Shown here in pieces: positions 1 to 10,304 of a stretch of DNA of 64,000 nucleotides. Below the pieces are notes generated by a model. That model ran no database searches and was not told the DNA's origin. It saw only the letters and a list, made by a program, of their open reading frames with translations. The number at the start of each line of letters is the position of its first letter. Position 1 is the first letter of the stretch. The translations under genes and the position numbers were made by a program. This DNA comes from Allorhizobium paknamense (GTDB taxonomy: Bacteria; Pseudomonadota; Alphaproteobacteria; Rhizobiales; Rhizobiaceae), in NCBI RefSeq assembly GCF_030815125.1, contig NZ_JAUSWH010000001.1, positions 434,001 to 498,000 on the forward strand, in the 5' to 3' direction.

Positions 1-1555
1 CCTGCTGAATGGCCTCCAGATCGGCATCGGGGGCATCGGCAAAGGCGGTGCGGCGGCGGCCAAGCTCGGTGGCCTTGGCGTATTTCTTCTTCACCTCGCC
101 GATTTCCCAGGCCACCGTCTGCCAGAGCTTGTCATCGGAGGCGAGCAGCGTCTCGATCTCGGCCTTTTCGGCGGAGAGCGCCTCATGCTCCTTGCGGATT
201 TCAAACTCTTCCAGCTTGCGCAAATTGCGCAGCCGCATGTTCAAGATGGCCTCGGCCTGGTTGTCGGTGAGCGAGAAGGTGGCGATCAGCACGTCCTTCG
301 GCTCGTCCTCCTCGCGGATGATGCGGATCACCTCATCGAGATTGAGATAGGCAATCAGCAGGCCGCCGAGAATTTCCAGACGCCGGTCGATGGCCGCCAG
401 CCGGAAGCGCGACCGGCGTACCAGCACGTCCTTCCGGTGCCCCAGCCACTCGGTCAGCACCTCATTAAGGGCCATGACCTTCGGCACCTTGCCCTGGCTC
501 AGCACATTCATGTTGAGCGGAATGCGGCTTTCAAGCTCGGTGAGCTTGAACAGCGATTCCATCAGCAGGGTCGCATCCACCGTCCGGCTTTTCGGCACCA
601 GCACGATGCGCACATCTTCCGCCGATTCATCGCGAACATCTTCCAGCAGCGGCAGTTTGCGGGCAATCAGCAGTTCTGCGATCTTTTCGATCAGCCGGGA
701 TTTCTGCACCTGGAACGGAATTTCGGTGATGATGATCTGATAGCCGCCCCGGCCCAGATCCTCCTGCTCCCACTTCGCCCGCACGCGAAAACCGCCACGC
801 CCGGTGCGGTAGGTTTCGACCATGCTGGCGCGGCTCTCGACAATAATGCCGCCGGTCGGGAAATCCGGTCCCTCGATACCGCCGCGCTCGGGATGGGCGG
901 GGTCCGCCAGCAATTCCTCCACGGGCGCGCCGGGGTTCTTGATCAGATAAAGCGCCGCATCGCAGATTTCATGAGCATTGTGCGGCGGAATGGAGGTGGC
1001 CATGCCCACCGCAATGCCGGACGCGCCGTTGGCCAGGAGGTTCGGGAAAGCGCCGGGCAGCACGACCGGCTCATCGTCTTCCTCGTTATAGGTGGGCCGA
1101 TAATCCACCGCATCCTGATCGATGCCTTCCAGCAGCAGCGCTGCAACCTCGGTCATCCGCGCTTCGGTGTAACGATAGGCGGCGGCGGCGTCGCCATCGA
1201 TATTGCCGAAATTGCCCTGCCCGTCCACGACCGGATAACGCTGCGAAAAATCCTGCGCCAGACGCACCAGCGCATCATAGACCGACTGGTCGCCATGCGG
1301 GTGGAACTTACCGATCACGTCGCCGACGATACGGGCGCATTTCTTGAAGGCGGAATTGGGCCGGATGCCCATCTCGCTCATGGCGTGGATGATTCGCCTG
1401 TGCACCGGTTTCAGCCCGTCGCGCACATCCGGCAGCGCCCGATGCATGATGGTGGAGAGCGCATAGGCAAGATAGCGCTCTTCCAGCGCCGACTTCAGAT
1501 CGACCGGAGTGATGTGATCGCCGCCGTCATCAGGCGGTAAAAGACTTTTTCCCAT
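1..1555 (-). CDS. parC: DNA topoisomerase IV subunit A (ParC), 3' part beyond window
   Basis: The frame is open from an ATG at 1555 to the window edge, giving the first 518 residues; the end of the gene lies to the left. ParC cuts and rejoins DNA with ParE to decatenate daughter chromosomes. The type IIA core is clear: [16 protein letters not shown] at about residues 39-54, the HPHGDQS helix at 85-91, and RYTEARM at 127-133 with the catalytic tyrosine at 128. The early motif [13 protein letters not shown] is typical of alphaproteobacterial ParC rather than GyrA, and this is what decides between the two. The serine that fluoroquinolone-resistant mutants often change (S91) is present. The gene is transcribed away from the exported protein at 1831. 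Confidence 0.93.
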   Translation of the reverse strand, partial: MGKSLLPPDDGGDHITPVDLKSALEERYLAYALSTIMHRALPDVRDGLKPVHRRIIHAMSEMGIRPNSAFKKCARIVGDVIGKFHPHGDQSVYDALVRLAQDFSQRYPVVDGQGNFGNIDGDAAAAYRYTEARMTEVAALLLEGIDQDAVDYRPTYNEEDDEPVVLPGAFPNLLANGASGIAVGMATSIPPHNAHEICDAALYLIKNPGAPVEELLADPAHPERGGIEGPDFPTGGIIVESRASMVETYRTGRGGFRVRAKWEQEDLGRGGYQIIITEIPFQVQKSRLIEKIAELLIARKLPLLEDVRDESAEDVRIVLVPKSRTVDATLLMESLFKLTELESRIPLNMNVLSQGKVPKVMALNEVLTEWLGHRKDVLVRRSRFRLAAIDRRLEILGGLLIAYLNLDEVIRIIREEDEPKDVLIATFSLTDNQAEAILNMRLRNLRKLEEFEIRKEHEALSAEKAEIETLLASDDKLWQTVAWEIGEVKKKYAKATELGRRRTAFADAPDADLEAIQQ

Positions 1556-1830
1556 GTTTCTTCCCTAGCCGAGATGCCCCGGAACAGCAAGGATTCAAGG
1601 GGTTCTGCCTGTGGATGAGCAGCTTTGCCCAAGCTTACGATATTTTGCGAAATCTGCATGCGCCCCACAAAAACGCTTGGCGGCAGCATAAGCCGCCTTA
1701 TAAAAACCATGCTGCTTGGAGAGGGGCAGGATCAAGTATCGGTCCGACCGGATAGACCGGCGCTCCAGGCTCGAGTTCAGCGCGCGTCTTGGAAAAAATG
1801 TGCGCAAAGCTATTTCAAGGGGACTTCGCC

Positions 1831-3039
1831 ATGACATTTCATTTTACCCGCCGCCTCATGGCGACAGCCGCCATTCTTGCCATGCCCTCCTTCGCCTGGG
1901 CGCTGGACGGCCAGGACCTTCTGAAAAAGATCAATGCCGCCTATGGCGATGGCCGCGTCAAGCTTGCCGCCGTCTCCGTGGATATTTCCGGTGACAACGC
2001 CGTGCTCAAGGGCGCGACACTTGCCGTTTCCGGCCCCAATGCCAGCGCCATTCCGGTGGGCGACGTGCGCCTCAGCGGCGTCACCGCCAATGAAGATGGT
2101 TCCTACGAAATCGAGCGGGTGGATTTCCAGCCGCTCAACATGACGCAGGAAACCAGCTCTATCCGGGCTGACAATCTCTACATGACCGGCGTTTCCATCC
2201 CCGCCAACACCAATGGCGACACGATTGCGTCCATGATGACCTATGAGAAGGCGCATGCCGGCCCCATGAGCATCACCAGCGAGGGCAAGCCGGTGGTGAG
2301 CGTCGCCAGCGCCGATGTGAATACGTCGGTGGAGGATGACGGCGCATCGCTCGCCTTCGACAGCGCCGTCAAGGGCATCAAGGTGGACCTGAGCGATGTC
2401 AAGGATCCGAAGGCCCAGGAGACGATCGAGAAGCTCGATCTCAAGACGCTGTCGGGTGAAGTCGCGATGAAGGGAAGCTGGGAGCTGCAATCCGGCACCA
2501 TCGATATAGAAGATTACACCCTGAATTTCGATCGGGTCGGCAAGCTCAGCATGGCCTTCAGCCTCTCCGGCTACACGCTGGACCTGGTGAAGCAGTTCCA
2601 GGAAACCGCCAAGCGCATGGAAGAGGTGAACGGCGACGAGCAGGCTCGCCAGCAGGCACAGCAGGCCGCCGGCATTGCCATGCTGGGCCTGATACAGCAG
2701 ATGTCCTTCCTCGGCGCCGATATTCGCTTCGACGATGCCGGCATTACCAAGCGGGCGCTCGATTATGCCGGTGCCCAGCAGGGCGTTTCCGGCAAGGACA
2801 TGACGCAGATGATCAAGGCCATGGTGCCGATGATGCTGGCCCAGGCGAAGCTTGGTGCGTTCCAGCAGGAGCTTTCGGCAGCGGTCAACGCCTATCTCGA
2901 TAACCCGAAGAGCCTGGATATTTCCGCGGAACCGGAAAACCCGGTGCCCTTCCCGATGATCGCGGGTGCGGCCATGGGCGCACCGGAAACCCTGCCGAAA
3001 CTCCTGGGTGCGAAGGTCACGGCCAACGAGGCCGAGTGA
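1831..3039 (+). CDS. exported protein of unknown function
   Basis: The product has 402 residues with an N-terminal signal peptide (positive TRR, hydrophobic ATAAILAMPSFAWA, probable cleavage after AWA near residue 22). The ATG at 1831 was chosen because AAGGGGA lies just upstream and the signal peptide begins here; the frame stays open 14 codons further. The rest is rich in alternating polar/hydrophobic stretches (KLAAVSVDISGDNAVLKGA), suggesting extended beta structure, with a helical segment near residues 245-290. The overall look recalls periplasmic AsmA/YdgA-like proteins, but no family signature is certain. It ends just before a shared terminator and is monocistronic. Function is unknown. 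Confidence 0.8.
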   Translation: MTFHFTRRLMATAAILAMPSFAWALDGQDLLKKINAAYGDGRVKLAAVSVDISGDNAVLKGATLAVSGPNASAIPVGDVRLSGVTANEDGSYEIERVDFQPLNMTQETSSIRADNLYMTGVSIPANTNGDTIASMMTYEKAHAGPMSITSEGKPVVSVASADVNTSVEDDGASLAFDSAVKGIKVDLSDVKDPKAQETIEKLDLKTLSGEVAMKGSWELQSGTIDIEDYTLNFDRVGKLSMAFSLSGYTLDLVKQFQETAKRMEEVNGDEQARQQAQQAAGIAMLGLIQQMSFLGADIRFDDAGITKRALDYAGAQQGVSGKDMTQMIKAMVPMMLAQAKLGAFQQELSAAVNAYLDNPKSLDISAEPENPVPFPMIAGAAMGAPETLPKLLGAKVTANEAE

Positions 3040-3095
3040 AAACACACAATGATAAGGGAGAACGCAAGGAAGCGCGCTTTGCGCCTCTCTTGAAA

Positions 3096-3130
3096 GAGAA
3101 AAGCCGGGGCAGACTGCCCCGGCTTTTCTC
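3096..3130. terminator. bidirectional intrinsic terminator
   Basis: A perfect 15-bp stem (3096-3110 with 3116-3130) has a 5-nt loop. It starts with GAGAAAAG and ends with CTTTTCTC, giving a T-rich tract in both directions. It lies between two convergent genes, the exported protein and the chemoreceptor, and probably ends both. Confidence 0.85.
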
Positions 3131-3157
3131 GTTTTACATCAACCGTCCAACTCGGTC

Positions 3158-5164
3158 TCAGAACTCCTCCCAGGAGGCCTCCACAGCCGCTGCGCTGGTG
3201 GCCTTGCCGGAGAAGGCCTGTGCGAGCTTGCTGGCCATGGCGCGGGCGGGTGAGGTAATGGGTCTTTGTCCCTTTGCCGCAGCCACAGGCTTGGCGCTCG
3301 TGCTGGTGACTGGCCGCACCGCCGCCGCTTCGGCAGGTTTGGCGCTCGTGGCGGGCCTCAGCGCCTGCCCGGCCCCCTGCCCCAGCTTGAAGTGCGAGAG
3401 CAATTCGTTGAGCGAAGCCGCCTCCCGGGCAAGGCTGTGGCTTGCCGCCGTTTGCTGCTCCACCATGGCGGCGTTCTGCTGCGTGCCCTGGTCCATGGAG
3501 TTCACCGCCGTATTGATCTCCTGCAAGCCGACGGATTGCTCACGGGCGGCTTCCACGATAGCGCGAACATTGCGGTTGATGTCCTGGATTTCCTCGACCA
3601 TCTGCACCAGTGCCTGACCGGTGCGATCCACCAGCGACACGCCGTTTTCCACCTGTGCGCTGGAATTGGCCACCAGTGTCTTGATTTCCTTGGCGGCATT
3701 GGCCGAGCGCTGGGCAAGCTCGCGCACTTCCTGGGCAACGACCGCGAAACCCTTGCCCGCTTCACCGGCGCGCGCGGCCTCAACGCCTGCATTCAGCGCC
3801 AGAAGATTGGTCTGGAAGGCGATTTCATCGATGACGCCGATGATATTGCCGATGGCCGCAGAGGACTTCTCGATCTCCTGCATCGCCTCGACGGCCTGAC
3901 GCACCACTTCACCGGAATGTTCGGCACCCGTGCGGGCCCGCTCGACCAGGCTTCCGGCATCCTCCGCCCGGCGCGTGGAATCCTTGACGGTGGTGGTGAT
4001 CTGCTCAAGCGCGGCAGCGGTCTCTTCCACCGATGCTGCCTGCTGCTCCGTGCGGCGGGAGAGATCATCGGCAGCCGCACGAATTTCATTGGCACCGGCA
4101 TCGATGGCACGGGCATTTTCGCCCACGGCGGTGAGTGTCTGGTTGAGCTTCATCACCGATTCGTTGAAGTCGCGGCGCAGCATGTCCAGACGCTCGGCAA
4201 ACGGCGTCTCGATCCGGTAAGCCACATCGCCGTCCGAAAGGTGACGAAGGCCGGCGCCAAGCTGCTCCACGGCAAAGCGAATCTCTTCGGCCTCGCGGTT
4301 TTTCTGGGCATCCCGGGCCTGCCGCTCCTCCTCGGAAAGGCTGCGCTGCTCATCGGCGCGACGCTCGGCCTCAATGCGGGCCAGTGCATTCTCCCGGAAG
4401 ACCAGCAGGGCGCGCGCCATCTCGCCCAATTCGTCGGCACGATCCACGCCGGGAACCTCAGCCGCTGTCTCGCCCTTGGCCAGAGCCTCCATGCGCTGGC
4501 GAACGGCATGCAGGGGATGCAGGATGCCCTTGCGCAACACGATCACCGTGGCGGCGATCATCAATGCAAACACAACGCCAAGACCGGCCAGAATGATGCG
4601 GATCGAACTATCGGCGTCTGACTTCAGCTTGGACGCTTCCGTGGCGGTCTGGTCGACGAATTTTTGCAGCATCTTGCGCAGATCGTCCTCGACCGGCGTC
4701 ATCAAATCACCTGCCTGATCGAGAAGGCTCAAGGCCAGATCGTTCTGATCCTTCGCACCAGCCTCGACAGACTGGTCGACCAGCGCCAGAACCTTGCGCG
4801 TCTTCTCGACCACCGGCAGGAAAGTAGCGTCATATTCCGGCTTCAGGCGGCGGAACTCATCGATCCGCGTCAACAACTGCTCGCGGTTTTCCTTGTACTT
4901 GGCCAGGGCCTGCTGACCGCCGACCGATGTTGCCGGACGCGCATAGACCTCATAGGCCCGGTAACCGACGCCCTGATAATTGCGGGTGATACGCGAGAGG
5001 GTCACCGCAGCTGCCTGATCGACGTCGATGAAGCGTTTGTTCACCTCCAGCGAATCGTTGAACTTCAACGACAAGAGCGCTGACGCGCCAATGCCGATGA
5101 CGCACAAGGGCAGCACGATCCCCAGTATCTTCGTGCCGATACCGATTCTGCTCAGAATACTCAT
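3158..5164 (-). CDS. methyl-accepting chemotaxis protein with C-terminal tether
   Basis: A 668-residue transmembrane chemoreceptor that signals through CheA/CheW to the flagellar motor. TM1 lies at about residues 11-32 and a helical periplasmic sensor at 33-188. TM2 is at 189-210, followed by a HAMP region (211-263). The signalling domain has the conserved hairpin tip around 445-485 (DEIAFQTNLLALNAGVEAAR). After a flexible Ala/Pro-rich linker the protein ends in SWEEF, an xWxxF pentapeptide of the kind that tethers CheR or CheB in receptors such as E. coli Tar/Tsr (NWETF). The ligand cannot be told from the sequence. Its promoter side is a strongly AT-rich island (about 5331-5460). Confidence 0.93.
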   Translation of the reverse strand: MSILSRIGIGTKILGIVLPLCVIGIGASALLSLKFNDSLEVNKRFIDVDQAAAVTLSRITRNYQGVGYRAYEVYARPATSVGGQQALAKYKENREQLLTRIDEFRRLKPEYDATFLPVVEKTRKVLALVDQSVEAGAKDQNDLALSLLDQAGDLMTPVEDDLRKMLQKFVDQTATEASKLKSDADSSIRIILAGLGVVFALMIAATVIVLRKGILHPLHAVRQRMEALAKGETAAEVPGVDRADELGEMARALLVFRENALARIEAERRADEQRSLSEEERQARDAQKNREAEEIRFAVEQLGAGLRHLSDGDVAYRIETPFAERLDMLRRDFNESVMKLNQTLTAVGENARAIDAGANEIRAAADDLSRRTEQQAASVEETAAALEQITTTVKDSTRRAEDAGSLVERARTGAEHSGEVVRQAVEAMQEIEKSSAAIGNIIGVIDEIAFQTNLLALNAGVEAARAGEAGKGFAVVAQEVRELAQRSANAAKEIKTLVANSSAQVENGVSLVDRTGQALVQMVEEIQDINRNVRAIVEAAREQSVGLQEINTAVNSMDQGTQQNAAMVEQQTAASHSLAREAASLNELLSHFKLGQGAGQALRPATSAKPAEAAAVRPVTSTSAKPVAAAKGQRPITSPARAMASKLAQAFSGKATSAAAVEASWEEF

Positions 5165-5578
5165 AAGACCCCCGGACCCCGCTCATCAAAAGCGCGGATG
5201 ATAGAAACTGCATGAATCAGGAGAGGAGCCATGGCTGCATGCGCCGCCCTTACCGGCGTGAACAGGATGGGTTTGACACCTGCCGAAACCCACGCCTTGC
5301 AACCAAAATTCTCTACCTGAGATTGCCGAAACTATTCCGAAGTTTCTGAAAAAAAGATTAAACTTGAATATAATACATATATTTAAGCAATATGTATTTT
5401 ATTATTATTTGATGTAAGTAAATATGAATTTCAATCTATATAGAATAAATCCTTGAATACTTCGGCAGCGAGCAGGCACACCTGCTGGCCGCAATAAAAA
5501 ACCCTTGGCCGCCGACGCGACCAAGGGTTCATAAGACATACCGGTACTGCACCTGAGCGGCCCGGCCGCCGCCAGCGA
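5165..5578. other. intergenic region with AT-rich island
   Basis: No gene is visible. Positions 5341-5460 have roughly 18 percent G+C by hand count, against a G+C-rich background. They include a 9-bp inverted repeat AATACATAT/ATATGTATT at 5372-5380 and 5390-5398. The island lies upstream of the minus-strand chemoreceptor and probably holds its promoter and a regulator site. The right end carries the aspS terminator. Confidence 0.6.
5500..5529 (-). terminator. aspS intrinsic terminator
   Basis: A 9-bp stem AACCCTTGG/CCAAGGGTT (5500-5508 with 5521-5529) is followed on the minus strand by a run of T. It sits about 50 bp after the aspS stop codon. Confidence 0.8.
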
Positions 5579-7366
5579 TCAATCCTTTTTGGATGGCACG
5601 ACGCGCAGCGCCAGCTCCCTGAGCTGGGTGGGGGTAGCCGGGCTCGGCGCGTTCATCAGCAGATCCTGCGCCTGCTGGTTCATCGGGAAGAGCGAGATTT
5701 CGCGGAGGTTCTTCGCCCCCACCAGCAGCATCACCACACGGTCGATGCCGAAGGCGCAGCCGCCATGCGGAGGTGCGCCGTACTGGAAGGCACGGTAAAG
5801 ACCGCCGAAGCGTTCTTCCACATCCGTCTGGCTGAGGCCGACCTTTTCGAAGGCCTTGACCATCAGTTCCGGCGACTGGTTACGGATCGAGCCGGACGCG
5901 ATTTCGAAGCCGTTGCACACCGCGTCATACTGATAAGCCTTCAGCTCCAGCGGGTCCTTGGAATCGAAGGCTTCGATGCCACCCTGCGGCATGGAGAAGG
6001 GGTTGTGCGCGAAGTCGATCTTCTTCTCGTCCTCGTTCCACTCGTAGAAGGGGAAATCAACGATCCAGCAGAATTCGTAACGGTCGCGGTCGATCAGGTT
6101 CAGCTCGTCCGCCGCACGGTTACGCGCCTCACCGGCGAACTTGTAGAACTTCGAAGGCTCACCGGCCACGAAGAAGCAGGCGTCGCCCGCACCGAGACCG
6201 AGCTGGGCGGCAATGGCGGCGGTACGCTCTTCGCCGATATTCTTGGCGAGCGGGCCCGAGCCTGCCACCTTACCCTCTTCTTCCTTCCAGAAAATATAGC
6301 CCAGGCCCGGCTGGCCCTGGCTCTGCGCCCAGGCATTCATGCGGTCGCAGAAGGCGCGGGAACCGCCGGTCTTTGCCGGAATGGCCCAGACTTCCACCTT
6401 CGGGTTGGAAGCGATCATGTTGGCGAAGACCTTGAAGCCGGAACCGGCAAAATGCTCGGTCACGCTTTCCATGACGATGGGGTTGCGCAGGTCCGGCTTG
6501 TCGGAACCGTATTTGCGGATGGCTTCGTCATAGGGAATGCGCGGCCAGTTCTTCGTCACCGGCTTGCCTTCGGCAAACTGTTCGAAGACCGAGGTCATCA
6601 TCGGTTCCATGGTTTCCCAGACATCTTCCTGGGTCACGAAGCTCATTTCCACGTCGAGCTGGTAGAACTCGCCCGGCAGACGGTCGGCGCGCGGGTCTTC
6701 ATCGCGGAAGCAGGGCGCGATCTGGAAATAGCGGTCGAAACCGGCCACCATCAGCAGCTGCTTGTATTGCTGCGGCGCCTGCGGCAGCGCGAAGAACTTG
6801 CCTTCATGGATACGGCTCGGCACGAGGAAGTCGCGCGCGCCTTCCGGTGAAGAGGCTGTCAGGATCGGCGTCGTGTATTCGGCAAAGCCGATCTCGCCCA
6901 TGCCCTTGCGCATGGCGGAAATGATCTGCGTGCGCTTGACGATATTGCGGTGCAGGGTTTCGCGGCGCAGATCGAGGAAGCGATATTTCAGGCGCACGTC
7001 TTCCGGATAATCCGGCTCGCCGAACACCGGCAGCGGCAGTTCCTTCGCCACTGAAAGCACTTCGATCTCGTGGGCGTAAAGCTCGATCTCGCCGGTCGGC
7101 ATGGTCTTGTTGACGGTTTCGTCGGTGCGGGCCTTCACCACGCCATCGATGCGAATGACCCATTCGCCGCGCACGGTTTCAGCCGCCTTGAAGGCCGGGC
7201 TGTCGGGATCGGCCACCACCTGGGTAATGCCATAATGGTCGCGCAGATCGATAAAGAGAACGCCGCCATGGTCACGGACGCGGTGAACCCAGCCGGAAAG
7301 GCGAACGGTCGAGCCGACATCGGCTTTGCGAAGGGCGGCACAGGTGTGACTGCGATAACGATGCAT
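5579..7366 (-). CDS. aspS: aspartyl-tRNA synthetase
   Basis: A class II synthetase of 595 residues, the usual length for bacterial AspRS, that charges tRNA(Asp) with aspartate. The N-terminal OB-fold anticodon domain starts with [19 protein letters not shown]. Class II motif 2 ([16 protein letters not shown]) and motif 3 near the C-terminus ([11 protein letters not shown]) are intact, and the bacterial GAD insertion domain lies between them. Many alphaproteobacterial AspRS enzymes also charge tRNA(Asn), with GatCAB finishing the job; that cannot be judged here. The gene stands alone with its own terminator. Confidence 0.97.
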   Translation of the reverse strand: MHRYRSHTCAALRKADVGSTVRLSGWVHRVRDHGGVLFIDLRDHYGITQVVADPDSPAFKAAETVRGEWVIRIDGVVKARTDETVNKTMPTGEIELYAHEIEVLSVAKELPLPVFGEPDYPEDVRLKYRFLDLRRETLHRNIVKRTQIISAMRKGMGEIGFAEYTTPILTASSPEGARDFLVPSRIHEGKFFALPQAPQQYKQLLMVAGFDRYFQIAPCFRDEDPRADRLPGEFYQLDVEMSFVTQEDVWETMEPMMTSVFEQFAEGKPVTKNWPRIPYDEAIRKYGSDKPDLRNPIVMESVTEHFAGSGFKVFANMIASNPKVEVWAIPAKTGGSRAFCDRMNAWAQSQGQPGLGYIFWKEEEGKVAGSGPLAKNIGEERTAAIAAQLGLGAGDACFFVAGEPSKFYKFAGEARNRAADELNLIDRDRYEFCWIVDFPFYEWNEDEKKIDFAHNPFSMPQGGIEAFDSKDPLELKAYQYDAVCNGFEIASGSIRNQSPELMVKAFEKVGLSQTDVEERFGGLYRAFQYGAPPHGGCAFGIDRVVMLLVGAKNLREISLFPMNQQAQDLLMNAPSPATPTQLRELALRVVPSKKD

Positions 7367-7628
7367 TGTGGAGGTTCCTGGACTTTACATCTTGGCATGG
7401 CCCGGACTTCGAAAAGCCCACGGCCCGCAACGGAGAATTTGGGCGGAAACGCGCATGGTGCGCCTGATTTGTCAAGGCGGATCGCCCATTCCTCCCGCAT
7501 TCCTCGGGTTTCGCTTCTGTGGCACGCATCCGCCTGCGTGACACGATTCGTGATTCCTGCGGCCTCGCGCCCTATTGATGAATTTGCCCCTCAACTTTAA
7601 GAGGGAACATTCAGTTTCGGAGCCTGTC

Positions 7629-9032
7629 ATGCCGTCTCTTTCCCGCCGCACGCTTCTTAAAGGTTCAGCGCTCATCGGTGCTTACGGTCTTGGCCTTGCT
7701 GCCGCCAATCGCTTTGCTGAGGCGGGCGTGGCCGCAGCGCCGCTGGAAATCGAGGCGAAGACCACCACCGCCATTCTGGATGGGCGCAATACGACGAAGA
7801 ACGTTTTCACCTACAGCCTGCCCGGTGAGTCCTCCCCGATGCCGCCGGTGCTGCGCCTGAAACGGAACGCGCCCTTTGCCGCCCGGCTGATCAACCGGCT
7901 GGACGATGCCACCACCATTCACTGGCACGGGCTTCGCATTCCAAACGCCATGGATGGCGTGCCCTTCCTCACCCAGCCCTATGTCTACAAGGGCGATCAC
8001 TTCGACTATGCCTTCACACCGCCGGATGCGGGCACCTTCTGGTATCATCCCCATTGCAGCACGCTGGAGCAGATGGGCCATGGCATGACCGGCCTGCTGA
8101 TCGTCGAAGACCCTAAGGATCCGGTGTTCGATGCGGAATTGACGCTCAACCTGCGGGACTGGCGGCTGGGGTCAGACGGCCAGTTCATCGAGCTTTTCAA
8201 GCCGCGCGATACCGCCCGCGCCGGAACCTTCGGCACGGTGCGCGGCGCGAACTGGCAGGTGGAACCGCGCATGCAGGCCCCCACAGGCGGGCTGGTGCGG
8301 CTGAGGCTGGCGGCCACCGATGTCACCCGCATCTATAATTTGAAGCTCGACGGCGCGGAGGCCATGGTGCTGGCGCTGGACGGCCAGCCGCTGGCAAAGC
8401 CGAAACCTCTGGATATGGCGGTGGTCGCGCCCGGCCAGCGGCTCGATCTTGCCATCCGCATGCCCGACAGCGAGGGACAGGAAGCAAGCCTCGTCGACCT
8501 GCGCCCCAGCACGCCGAAGGTGGTGGCGCGCTTCCAGGCGGCAGGCGCCTCCCTCAAGCGGACGCTTTCCGATACCCCGGCCCTACAGCCCAATCCCTTC
8601 GAGGAACCGGATCTCGGCAGCGCCGAGCATATTCCGCTTGTCCTCAGCTCCACGGCGGAAAACGCCGCGCGCGATTCGATCTGCGGCACACTGGGCTACA
8701 GTTTCTGGGCCATCAACAAGGTGGTCTGGCCGGGCGATACGCCCGATCCGATGGCGCCGCTGGCCGAGCTGAAACAGGGGCGAAGCTATGTCTTCGATCT
8801 CGTCAACACCACGCCGCATGCCCACCCCATTCACCTGCACGGCATGAATTTCAAGGTGGTCGCTTCATCGAAAGGCCCGGTCGATCCGTTGATCTCCGAT
8901 ACCTATCTCGTCCTGCCGGATGAAAAGGTTCAGCTTGCCCTGGTGGCGCATAATCCGGGTGATTGGGTGCTGCATTGCCACATCATCGAACACCAGAAAA
9001 CCGGCATGACGTCCTATATTCGTGTCGTTTAG
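7629..9032 (+). CDS. multicopper oxidase, Tat-exported
   Basis: A 467-residue laccase-like copper oxidase that couples substrate oxidation to reduction of oxygen to water, acting in the periplasm. The start at 7629 follows GGAG and begins a twin-arginine signal (SRRTLLKGSALIGAYG). The upstream in-frame ATG at 7575 would bury this signal. All four copper-binding motifs are present: HWHG, WYHPHCS, HPIHLHG and HCHIIEHQKTGM, the last with the type-1 His, Cys, His and axial Met. No methionine-rich CueO-type insertion is apparent. The substrate is unknown; copper tolerance or metal or phenol oxidation are the usual roles. No neighbouring copper genes are seen. Confidence 0.9.
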   Translation: MPSLSRRTLLKGSALIGAYGLGLAAANRFAEAGVAAAPLEIEAKTTTAILDGRNTTKNVFTYSLPGESSPMPPVLRLKRNAPFAARLINRLDDATTIHWHGLRIPNAMDGVPFLTQPYVYKGDHFDYAFTPPDAGTFWYHPHCSTLEQMGHGMTGLLIVEDPKDPVFDAELTLNLRDWRLGSDGQFIELFKPRDTARAGTFGTVRGANWQVEPRMQAPTGGLVRLRLAATDVTRIYNLKLDGAEAMVLALDGQPLAKPKPLDMAVVAPGQRLDLAIRMPDSEGQEASLVDLRPSTPKVVARFQAAGASLKRTLSDTPALQPNPFEEPDLGSAEHIPLVLSSTAENAARDSICGTLGYSFWAINKVVWPGDTPDPMAPLAELKQGRSYVFDLVNTTPHAHPIHLHGMNFKVVASSKGPVDPLISDTYLVLPDEKVQLALVAHNPGDWVLHCHIIEHQKTGMTSYIRVV

Positions 9033-9074
9033 GCTATATCGCCTTCAAATTATCGTGGATGCCCGCCAAAGCGT

Positions 9075-9115
9075 CCTCACAAACATGTCATGAACTTGAC
9101 ATCCGCTGTGTGAGG
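9075..9115. promoter_or_regulatory. nested inverted repeats upstream of rnd
   Basis: An outer pair CCTCACA/TGTGAGG (9075-9081, 9109-9115) encloses an inner pair ATGTCA/TGACAT (9085-9090, 9097-9102). A -35-like TTGACA (9096-9101) lies within the inner pair. It may be an operator or a leader hairpin for rnd. The -10 element is not convincing. Confidence 0.4.
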
Positions 9116-9155
9116 GAGAACTAAAGACTGATTACGAAAAAGACGCTGGGGCGAA

Positions 9156-10304
9156 ATGATTGTTACAACCAAAGATTTGGAAGCGGCCTGCGCCACACTC
9201 GCGCAATCCGATTTTATCACCATCGATACTGAATTCCTGCGGGAAACCACTTTCTGGCCGGAGCTTTGCCTGATCCAGATGGCCAGCCCGACGCTGGAGG
9301 TGATCGTGGATCCCCTGGCCGAAGGGCTGGATCTGAAGCCGTTTTTCGAACTCATGGCCAATTCCGCCGTCACCAAGGTGTTTCACGCCGCCCGGCAGGA
9401 TATTGAAATCATTTTTCACCTCGGCAATCTCATTCCGCATCCGATTTTCGACACCCAGGTCGCGGCCATGGTCTGCGGCTTTGGCGACAGCGTGTCCTAT
9501 GACCAGCTGGTCCAGAAGATCAAGAATGTGCAGATCGACAAAAGCTCCCGCTTTACCGACTGGAGCCGCCGCCCGCTCTCGGAAAAACAGCTCGATTACG
9601 CCTTGGCCGATGTCACCCATCTGCGCGATGTCTATCTGAAGCTGCGCGATGAACTGGAGCGCGAAGGCCGCGCTGGCTGGCTGAAGGAGGAAATGGCAAT
9701 CCTCGAAGCCCGCGAAACCTATGATCTGCATCCGGATGACGCCTGGCAGCGGCTGAAAATGCGGCTGCGCAAGCCGCAGGAACTGATGGTGCTGAAAGGC
9801 GTCGCCGCCTGGCGCGAGCGCGAGGCCCGCGCCCGCAACGTGCCGCGTTCGCGCGTGCTGAAGGATGATGCGATCTTTGAAATTGCCCAACAGCAGCCGA
9901 AGGATGCCGAGGCGCTGGGCCGTCTGCGCACGATCCCGAAGGGGTGGGAACGCTCGTCTTCGGGTTCTGCCATTGTCGAGACCGTCAATGCCGCGCTCGC
10001 CATCCCCAAGGCCGAATGGCCGCAGATCCAGCGGCAGGCGCATGTGCCCGAAGGCACGGCCTCGGCGGTGGAGCTTCTCAAGGTGCTGCTGCGGCTCACC
10101 TCCGAAAAGCATGGCGTGGCCGCCAAGATGATCGCCAATACCGACGATCTGGAAAAGATTGCGCTGGACGGCGAAAAGGCCGAGGTTCCGGCCATGAGCG
10201 GCTGGCGGCGCGAGCTTTTCGGCGATTATGCGCTGAAGCTTATCAATGGCGGCGTGGCGCTGCGCTTCGTCGGCAAGAAGATCGAGGCCGTGGAGCTTGC
10301 CTGA
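9156..10304 (+). CDS. rnd: ribonuclease D
   Basis: A 382-residue 3'-5' exoribonuclease that trims tRNA precursors and other structured RNAs. DEDD exonuclease motif I is at the N-terminus (TIDTEF, D24 and E26). Motif II lies in FHAARQDIEII and motif III in YALADVTHLRDVY, which carries the Tyr and Asp of the DEDDy class. An HRDC domain follows (LKGVAAWREREARARNVPR, around residue 210). The stop overlaps the start of the acetyltransferase gene (ATGA), so the two are translationally linked. Confidence 0.94.
   Translation: MIVTTKDLEAACATLAQSDFITIDTEFLRETTFWPELCLIQMASPTLEVIVDPLAEGLDLKPFFELMANSAVTKVFHAARQDIEIIFHLGNLIPHPIFDTQVAAMVCGFGDSVSYDQLVQKIKNVQIDKSSRFTDWSRRPLSEKQLDYALADVTHLRDVYLKLRDELEREGRAGWLKEEMAILEARETYDLHPDDAWQRLKMRLRKPQELMVLKGVAAWREREARARNVPRSRVLKDDAIFEIAQQQPKDAEALGRLRTIPKGWERSSSGSAIVETVNAALAIPKAEWPQIQRQAHVPEGTASAVELLKVLLRLTSEKHGVAAKMIANTDDLEKIALDGEKAEVPAMSGWRRELFGDYALKLINGGVALRFVGKKIEAVELA

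Noticed and set aside
185..1540. 451-codon plus-strand open frame
   Set aside because: Lies opposite parC, whose RYTEARM and HPHGDQS motifs are unmistakable.
1810..3045. 411-codon minus-strand open frame
   Set aside because: Antisense to the exported protein, which has a signal peptide and ribosome site; the minus reading has neither.
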